This document shows positions 59,501 through 64,000 of a stretch of DNA of 64,000 bases, piece after piece. Below the pieces are notes generated by a model that was given only the letters and a program-made list of their open reading frames with translations, had not been told where the DNA came from and did not search any database. Position 1 is the stretch's first letter. The number at the start of each line of letters is the position of its first letter. Location of the stretch: positions 3,678,001 through 3,742,000 of the forward strand of contig NZ_CP070982.1 in assembly GCF_018417595.1 (NCBI RefSeq). Direction: 5' to 3'. Source of the DNA: Pseudomonas entomophila (lineage in GTDB: Bacteria; Pseudomonadota; Gammaproteobacteria; Pseudomonadales; Pseudomonadaceae). A program made the position numbers and the translations under genes.

Positions 59501-62500
59501 TGGCCTACGCCGACCCCGAACGCTACAAAAAGGCCTTGCACCTGTTCGTGGTGGAAAACTGGCAACGCCAGGGTGACGACCTGTACCGCCAGCTCAACCT
59601 GGACACCCTGGTCGAGGCCGCCCTGTGCTACGACAAGGCCCTGCGCCTGATCGGCGTGCTGCCGGAAAACCTCTCCACCGCGCCGGTGCAGGCCAGATCG
59701 TTGGCCGAGAGCACCACTGCAGACTTCACCCCGCCCCTCAACAACAAGCTGGTGGAACTGCGCAACCTGTTGCGCAACCGCCTGTTCAACCTGCGCCATG
59801 GCCTGACACTGGATGGCAAGCCCGCCGCGATCATGCTCGACCCGGAAACGCTCGATCGGATTGCACTGGGGTATGGCGGCGCCGACCAGGATCGTGGAAA
59901 GGCAGGCTCCATCGCCCGAACGGTCCCGCCCTGCCGCTACGAGGAAGCTCGCAAGTTCGCCGGTGAGGCCGTGCTGCAACTGATCGAACTCGGCCAGACA
60001 CAACTGCGCCTTTATGAAAGAGATGCAGTACTGCAACTGTCCCTGGCCAGCAAGGCCAATATCATCAAACTGATGGACTTCCCATGCCGTCTGCAAGCAC
60101 AGGCGCTTGAACTGGCCAGGCGCGAGCGCGAGACCGTGCTGGCGAGCAAACGCATGGTACAAGACCGCCAGAGCTACTATCAGGGCTTGTATGATGAAGG
60201 GATAACCGATCTTGAGCATGCCTCCCGTGCGATGGCCTGCGTTTCACAGATCTCACTTATTACTTCGACGCTCATGGCGTTAAGCGCAAATACCGTCGAA
60301 GCCGCCTTGCCGACCATCTTCGGGCTTGCATTTGGCGGCCAAAAGCCTTCCAAAACCATAGAGCAGGGGGCCTATACCTTCAAATTACTGAGTGAAGGCG
60401 CCGATATAGCCAAGCACGAACTTCGCGCGCAAGCGGAATTCGAGCTGCGATCCCAACAATGGCAATTCGAAGCTAAACAAGCATCACTTGAGTTGCAAAT
60501 CCTCGACAAGCAACTCCTTGAGCACGACATCCGTATCAAAGCAGCCAGCATTGCCGCTGATGAAGCCCGGGCGACGCAAGCCGCCCACCGCGCCGAATAC
60601 GACATCATGACTTCGGTCTTCGCCAACCGCCCGACCAACCTATGGTTGATCGGGCGCCTGTCGCAGATCTACGCCAGCGCCTACGACGCGACGCTGTCCT
60701 TGTGCCTGATGGCCGAAGCCTGTCTGCAATATGAACTGGGTGATTTCAACTCCACCTGGATCAAGACTGACGGCTGGCTCGACAACTGGCGGGGGATGCT
60801 CGCCGGCGAAGCGCTGGAACGCGACCTGATGCTGATGGACGTCGCCGCGATACGCGACAACCACCGTCCCCTGGATATCCGCAAGGAATTGTCACTGCTG
60901 GACTGCATGCAGTGGACCCACGACGACCTGCACGCGCGCCTGGAGAATGACGAACTGGCGTTCAACCTGTCGCCCTGGCACTTCGACAGGGACTACCCCG
61001 GCCATTACCAGCGCAGGCTCGAGCGGATCGTGCTGTCGTTCAAGCTCAACGGCGCCTCGGCTTCGGACCCCGTGCCGGCGATGCTGATCCAGACCAGCAA
61101 TAGGCTGCTGCTCGACGCCGACAGCGAAGGCGCCCGACACCTGTACAACGCCAACGAAGGCAGCGCGGCCAATGTCCTGCGCGACCTGCGCCCGCAGCAG
61201 AACATGGCGGTGTGGTCGGTGAATGAGTTCAGCCGCACCCTTGACTTGCTGCCGTTGACATCGGACAAGTCCCGCTTCCAACCCTTCGAGGGCACCGGCC
61301 TGATTTCGACCTGGGTGCTGTCGTTCCCCAGCGGGGCGAGGAACAACCCATTGCTGTACCGCGATGGCGAGTGGTTGCTGGAAGACATCACGGTGCAACT
61401 GAACTACTCCGCCGTCGACGGCACTCCAGCATTCCGTGAGAACGTCAAGCGTTGCCTGACCGCATTTGATACGGACAACCGCGAAGCTGATGCAGCCTAC
61501 CAGGCCAGAGCCGCCGCCTCGAAACGCCAGTTCGCGGCCAGAAGCGCCAGCCGCAAAGAACTGATGAATGCGCTCGAGGCACTGCACGAGGCCGAAACCA
61601 ACGCCAGGGTCGCTGCCGAGTCGCTCAATGCCATCGAGGCCAGGGCCAAGTCATTGGCCGTCCGCCATGAGAACGCCACGGCCAATCTGGTTGCCGCGCA
61701 AACTGAACTGACAGCCGCCCAGGCCAAGGCGGCTAAAGAAGGACTCAGCGCTGCCCAAAAGCAGGAGGCCAATGAAGCAGTGGTGGCCGCGCAAGCGAAA
61801 GTCGACGCTGCCAAGGCAGCCATCGTCCCGGCCGAGGCAACAGCCGCCCATGTACTGGAAACGACCAAGAATAATGCCGATATAGCGGCACGCAAGGCCG
61901 CCGAAGCCAAGCTGATCGTCGAGGCCTTGCAGGCGCGTAATGCCGAGGTTGTCGCTCAGGCACTGAACGCCGCGAAGGCGTTGGCTTCCCCTCAAGTGAC
62001 AACAGCCCTCGAGACCTTGAGAGCGCTTCGTGAGGCCATCAATGTGCAGGCTGCCAAGCCGGGGATAAAGGCACCTGAAGCCCAGGCTCATGCCACCGTG
62101 ATCAAACAGTCGATCGTAACGCTCGAGACTGCCCAAGCGACCGTTGACCAGACAACGACCAGCCTCACGCAAGCCAGCACGGTCGCAGACGTTCAGGTGT
62201 TGCTTGCCACTATGAACAAGGCCGTCGCCTGCGCCATGAAAGCCCGGCGTAATGCCGACGAGGCGGTCAGCCAGGCCGAACGCGAGGTTGAAGCCAAGCG
62301 CAAGGCCGATAAAGCCGAAACCGACCACAGCGCTGAAGAAACCGGTGATACCGACCAGGCGACCACCGAAACCCCACGCGCGACGGACGATGACGTCGAT
62401 AAAGAGAAACTGCCCAAGCAGGGCTCAAATACCCTCGGTAGCCTGCTTGAAACCCTACGAAACGGTAAAACCTATGCGCAGACCAAGGAAACCCTGAAGC

Positions 62501-63045
62501 AAGTGACCGACAAGCTCGCCAAGGTCCAGGACAGTGGCACAAGGCAGGCACTGCGCTGCGCACAGGTGTACGCATTGGTCTGGGGCGTGCATGTCGCCGA
62601 TTCAGCCGACGCCAAGGCTGCCGTCGAGGCGGTGAACGCGGACGCCAAGGCTGCCGACAGCTCATCGGCCCTGGCGGATGCCAATGCGGCGGAAACAGCC
62701 TATCAGGATGCCTGCCGGGAGACCCCGGACGCCCCCGCTGTCGCTGAAGCCATCAAGGCATATGAAAACGCCCAGGTGAGCCTGGACAGGAAAAAAGCCA
62801 CGGTGACCGCCAATCTGAATAAAACCGTGGAAGTCGTGCGGGCCAGCCCGTTCGGATGGGAAGACAAAACCTATAACTATAAAGGTGTCATTAAAAGCAT
62901 CAGTGACGATGCGTCAGAGTTCATGCTTGTCGATGAAGCCGATGGCGCTGAGGTGCTCATGCTGTTCAGCAAGTTGATCAGTATCAATGTGCCCATGGAA
63001 CGGGTAAGCGGAATTTCATCTGCGTTACTCAAGACACCACTATGA
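53578..63045 (+). CDS. Tc toxin A subunit (TcA) with C-terminal extension
   Basis: 3155 residues from the ATG at 53578 (AAAGGA nine bases upstream); usual TcA proteins are about 2300-2550. Residues about 1-300 fit the VRP1-like start (LQQRRPDLLALKLDEKNTRKVLPKI). Residues about 900-1140 fit the ABC-toxin and neuraminidase-like region. The pore region has ALPTIFGLAFGG near 2240 and NLWLIGRLSQIYASAYDATLSLCLMAEACLQYELG near 2355. The TcB-binding end includes FEGTGLISTWVLSFPSG near 2585. Residues 2621-3155 are extra: a long Ala-rich, charged, coiled-coil-like tail ending in a compact domain. Bases about 57000-59170 are strikingly AT-rich. No TcB or TcC gene is in view. Confidence 0.85.
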   Translation: MNDLSTQNNDYSPANRPDAATYMKLFKDDQTRCTPGALMANNGRGAYLVHLKEMIHAFETRADVTAPITLQQRRPDLLALKLDEKNTRKVLPKIRMVLDVLESRARQVLPEQQTLQKAVANGLYQANVPFHHAWESIKATLATMQLHLWDVLRSTHASYPAFTFNNLTLADQRAATVLSSGFAPQLRALLLEPRSKDAAFYKKHFLTEAGNPLGTLNTTQKLTKALGLTRRELRKLLAVNAIGEGNTSVTRSALVTTHSVAAPSSQVFGAAFINNGATPLYLTELTPGAPQPVQANPSAPLQQAAQAPTGKPAKKTVAITGLTSAHLDRLQRILRIQRALDLTAAEADALVMAALRAEGQAGDYQLTANTLRALGLFRHLQQKYRVTPWQYAAFLDVIAPYAADQQVSFYDKLFTPANSDEDADEKPLQLDDQPFDYQASVGADAQTLNQLAVAMKVNREVMRVVLEWVSKAQGLDKPTRSLPVISACYRIVTLLRLFDRPIAEGMVILTLLTQEQPAYFQQLAGKPSLRGTLETPDIIDVIAGLINTLEWLQDQGLETVQVFALLNHQQPVFQKDWEIAFEAGTFKPDPRLSPEPDKTISDTPAEGETGLGQLEEVAQRAAAPSQKAAGATQKAPPLKTKEQRVEACCKALSQPLQKALKLESSHWVEPLLGWAGVDPEALYQRMLQVQEQLNADLPLKDILLLSDLWTWTMLQRYSDLIKLFKLSASALEQITHQPAWFNLDAPHHATVINEVCEDEPPQLVIRILDFTTLYQLGRYKALLARLAKGKSEEGVLAYLKQANGKDAATDAKATWAGLEALLGLPATRLSALNLDSPPKTLRDLDRLLRLQGLADKHQLSLDTLLDLGKLPLTQDHADFTRVATALRQGRSTKQRKAHEAQLSVAWRDALMQWMLVHWVPGSTATNWINSPQTLADYLLIDLQVSHEPLTTRTLSATASLQRYLHQIHSHLENGYRDVTIGEEEREEWENFSSSYERWELRKSAHNEPQNYIDPTRRTRKTTAFKDLENLLAQGKCTPDDVKIALETYLSTFEKLSNIQPISAYADGTSPLTDTYHFIGKTNVEPVEYYWRTLDMSRRDQDGAPSMLAWGEWEKITLGFTGELALTPLPKPPAYIKGTESAEEESRKEKAFYAKRTPEEKLLAADLRTEIELIRPVIIDGRRYAVWVEWGATAIPMGPDNKASDYYPLQVCFAFQQTDGIWSPPNNFLKLDGHDENGAFKAVGEASTPQENGSVTGNSFLKTKKFKPGLMTMVNKHGDRLNEPWLTTVLFDASLTSSQITTPARNTDYFIIMKDLLLIENKELDTKNKIARPIETHLVKQWLTLFRDPRVAQHPYVGVLTTLKKSPSSSDEYNWNTSTQTKKLEHYYTISPKGQVKLEASLIEHKNAIEITINMDGRWKSATNGWDLRVDLNTTSNDFSVYLEIQANPTPAYLEAEKLHQKPFSYKLIDSLLSTHRLNEKVIDKLQKIRNSTTPDREDDEYVKELKSGLVKTLSEGSYLELNISAKFIKQRTEYCQCSIHITLENENKEKTTINIINEGTLIIPNTTMISGLTGAIESEYRNHIANLTIPEISEHIDIHSEFATPIARLKIKPNIIEADKNNPTWTLNSDDQAWLEASPHHEKFKRLPHENLQQFTQIKNLLLKTRDISKNSYNRIMGITAPTQSKDRILISKAIQNAKINNNSYALNEFIAREVLSLKRAGIQGADDILDSLIRLYHQDPDAGLRILLYLDPQREMTFEGALIADGKGTLTFTCPINKDIKDYTFSLSLHDAVISTDEPLGSATHVYTLEEKDDDAIASVPIRRNELQALYLDFAETCTNIPLPQHALRLNTLFGKQLVALATHSVNRALSWEAQKLKEPRLKPGSAGTTVDFHSANGLYFWELFFHVPFLVAWLQRQNRDYGDAWRSSKRHLFDPYRTWVPDGNHPPLFWLTQPILGRPAFAATDKTSDPDELAYADPERYKKALHLFVVENWQRQGDDLYRQLNLDTLVEAALCYDKALRLIGVLPENLSTAPVQARSLAESTTADFTPPLNNKLVELRNLLRNRLFNLRHGLTLDGKPAAIMLDPETLDRIALGYGGADQDRGKAGSIARTVPPCRYEEARKFAGEAVLQLIELGQTQLRLYERDAVLQLSLASKANIIKLMDFPCRLQAQALELARRERETVLASKRMVQDRQSYYQGLYDEGITDLEHASRAMACVSQISLITSTLMALSANTVEAALPTIFGLAFGGQKPSKTIEQGAYTFKLLSEGADIAKHELRAQAEFELRSQQWQFEAKQASLELQILDKQLLEHDIRIKAASIAADEARATQAAHRAEYDIMTSVFANRPTNLWLIGRLSQIYASAYDATLSLCLMAEACLQYELGDFNSTWIKTDGWLDNWRGMLAGEALERDLMLMDVAAIRDNHRPLDIRKELSLLDCMQWTHDDLHARLENDELAFNLSPWHFDRDYPGHYQRRLERIVLSFKLNGASASDPVPAMLIQTSNRLLLDADSEGARHLYNANEGSAANVLRDLRPQQNMAVWSVNEFSRTLDLLPLTSDKSRFQPFEGTGLISTWVLSFPSGARNNPLLYRDGEWLLEDITVQLNYSAVDGTPAFRENVKRCLTAFDTDNREADAAYQARAAASKRQFAARSASRKELMNALEALHEAETNARVAAESLNAIEARAKSLAVRHENATANLVAAQTELTAAQAKAAKEGLSAAQKQEANEAVVAAQAKVDAAKAAIVPAEATAAHVLETTKNNADIAARKAAEAKLIVEALQARNAEVVAQALNAAKALASPQVTTALETLRALREAINVQAAKPGIKAPEAQAHATVIKQSIVTLETAQATVDQTTTSLTQASTVADVQVLLATMNKAVACAMKARRNADEAVSQAEREVEAKRKADKAETDHSAEETGDTDQATTETPRATDDDVDKEKLPKQGSNTLGSLLETLRNGKTYAQTKETLKQVTDKLAKVQDSGTRQALRCAQVYALVWGVHVADSADAKAAVEAVNADAKAADSSSALADANAAETAYQDACRETPDAPAVAEAIKAYENAQVSLDRKKATVTANLNKTVEVVRASPFGWEDKTYNYKGVIKSISDDASEFMLVDEADGAEVLMLFSKLISINVPMERVSGISSALLKTPL
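57000..59170 (+). other. AT-rich block inside the TcA gene
   Basis: From about 57000, and strongly from 57480 to 58700, the frame stays open but base use changes sharply: many ATA, AGA, AAA and TTA codons and few CTG or GCC codons, in contrast with both flanks. It encodes about residues 1140-1864, the region that in TcA carries surface receptor-binding modules. An imported or recombined module is inferred. Confidence 0.75.
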
Positions 63046-63263
63046 AACCCACTCCCTAAGGGCATGATACAGGCAGGGCCAGGACAGCAGCTTCTGGTCG
63101 TGCCTGGTGTGCATCGAATGTGAATGCCTCAAACCGGTGAAACGGGACCGGGCTTGTTCCCCGCGACCCCAGATTGACGCCGTACCTGGTAATTTTACTA
63201 GTAGCTGAATCGACCCGCGTGTTGCTATAAAACAGACGCCTATCACCATAACAGGAGCCGATC
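63046..63263. other. Short intergenic region after TcA
   Basis: 218 bases without a gene. No hairpin terminator directly after TcA is clear. The end should hold the promoter of the small downstream gene. Confidence 0.45.
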
Positions 63264-63467
63264 ATGTCCAAGAAAGACGACCTAATAAACTTACTCGCCG
63301 ACAAGTACGGCAAGAAAAAAGAAAATATCAAAGGCACCACCCCTATCAACGACATCATTAATGACAAAGAGCTCCCCTCCCACGTGGAAACCTTATTTCG
63401 CAAAAAGCTCTCCAGCAGAGACGTGGAAAATCTCACCGACATCGACAGTTTGGTCGCACTGTTGTAA
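63264..63467 (+). CDS. Small ACP-like protein lacking the carrier serine
   Basis: 67 residues; AGGAG lies six bases before the ATG. The pattern (a first helix LINLLADKYGKKKENIKGTTP, a central helix, a final helix VENLTDIDSLVALL) resembles an acyl carrier protein. However, the middle reads INDIINDKELPSH where carriers have a D-S-L/F motif, so no phosphopantetheine site is seen. It is lysine-rich and more AT-rich than its surroundings, like the inner block of TcA. It follows the toxin gene on the same strand. Function unknown. Confidence 0.6.
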   Translation: MSKKDDLINLLADKYGKKKENIKGTTPINDIINDKELPSHVETLFRKKLSSRDVENLTDIDSLVALL

Positions 63468-63481
63468 TTAAGCTCTGGTAT

Positions 63482-63510
63482 GCCCCTTTTTCAGCCATTG
63501 AAGAAGGGGC
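63482..63510. terminator. Probable bidirectional terminator
   Basis: GCCCCTT / AAGGGGC arms with a 15-base loop, between the converging small ACP-like gene and the acyl-CoA synthetase gene. The T-runs are weak. Confidence 0.5.
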
Positions 63511-63519
63511 GTTTCCTCA

Positions 63520-64000
63520 TCACCCTGCCAACTCCTCAATACTCACTTCCCGCATCCGAAACTTCTGCACCTTCCCCGTCACCGTCATCGGAAACTCATC
63601 GACAAAACGGAAATGCCGCGGCGTCTTGAAATGCGCCAGCCGCGCCTTGCACCACTGCTGCAGCTCTTCCGCCGTGGCTCTGTGGCCCGGATGCAGGCGA
63701 ATCCACGCCACCACCTCCTCGCCATACTTGCTGCACGGAATCCCCACCACCTGCGCCTCGGCCACCGCCGGGTGGGTGTGGAAGAACTCCTCCAGCTCAC
63801 GCGGGTAGATGTTCTCGCCCCCGCGAATGATCATATCCTTGTTGCGCCCGACGATACGCACATAACCCTCGTCATCCATCACCGCCAGGTCGCCGCTGTG
63901 CATCCAGCCGGCCGGGTCGATGGCGTCGTGGGTGGCCTGCAGGTTGTCCCAGTAACCGAGCATCACGCTGTAGCCACGGGTGCACAGCTCGCCAATTTCG
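63520..64000 (-). CDS. Acyl-CoA synthetase (AMP-binding), C-terminal part
   Basis: The frame is open to the window edge, so only the last ~159 residues are visible. It shows the ANL-family blocks GYWDNLQ, GWMHSGDLAVMDDEGYVRIVGRNKDMIIRGGENIYPRELEE (adenylation motif A8), the C-terminal lid, and the catalytic lysine region TVTGKVQKFRM near the end. These enzymes activate a fatty acid as acyl-AMP and then acyl-CoA. The start lies beyond the window. It converges with the small ACP-like gene. The substrate is unknown. Confidence 0.88.
   Translation of the reverse strand, partial: EIGELCTRGYSVMLGYWDNLQATHDAIDPAGWMHSGDLAVMDDEGYVRIVGRNKDMIIRGGENIYPRELEEFFHTHPAVAEAQVVGIPCSKYGEEVVAWIRLHPGHRATAEELQQWCKARLAHFKTPRHFRFVDEFPMTVTGKVQKFRMREVSIEELAG

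Overview
The window looks like a chromosomal segment of a Pseudomonas from the P. putida group. It is GC-rich overall. It carries a periplasmic cis/trans fatty acid isomerase of 766 residues, DNA polymerase II, NfuA, a cobalamin-dependent MetH, many LysR regulators, and scattered palindromic repeats whose arms begin TGTAGGAGCGG. The species assignment is inference; no rRNA or tRNA gene was seen.

Layout. 1-2 kb: a PAAR-domain secreted effector with the start of a probable immunity gene, then a repeat composite. 2-6.3 kb: acyl-CoA dehydrogenase with a divergent LysR regulator, a YecR-like lipoprotein and a stand-alone cysteine desulfurase. 6.4-7 kb: two short proline-rich peptides with double-glycine leaders, next to a MITE-like element. 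7-9 kb: divergent LysR and EamA exporter. 9-11.1 kb: a three-gene metal-RiPP operon whose precursor carries six EGKCG motifs fused to two EF-hands, with DUF692 and DUF2063 partners. 11.4-16.6 kb: a DUF4174 protein and a 1495-residue LRR protein with a NEL-type ubiquitin-ligase domain.

16.9-30.3 kb is an envelope-modification region. It holds UDP-glucose dehydrogenase, a UDP-glucuronate epimerase, a polyprenyl-phosphate glycosyltransferase, a small LpxB_N-like membrane protein, three GT39/ArnT-like transferases and an SdiA-regulated-type protein. A Fiu-like TonB receptor, an EptA-like phosphoethanolamine transferase and a small membrane protein follow. The genes suggest synthesis of UDP-galacturonate, loading onto a lipid carrier and transfer to an envelope acceptor such as lipid A or core. 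30.3-31.9 kb holds a second MITE copy, a decayed sensor kinase and a second copy of the repeat element.

31.9-53 kb is mostly ordinary: polB, an MFS exporter with divergent LysR, another LysR, a YqcI/YcgG-LysE-SGNH trio, a repeat protein, azlC-azlD-AraC, a copper chaperone/SCO pair, nfuA, an acyltransferase, cti and metH. 53-63.5 kb holds a 3155-residue Tc toxin A subunit. It has an internal AT-rich block and a ~530-residue C-terminal extension beyond the usual TcB-binding domain. It lies between a small acyl carrier protein and a small ACP-like protein. The window ends inside an acyl-CoA synthetase.

The strongest candidates for undescribed biology are the Tc toxin locus, the EF-hand/EGKCG RiPP precursor, the double-glycine proline-rich peptide pair and the NEL effector.
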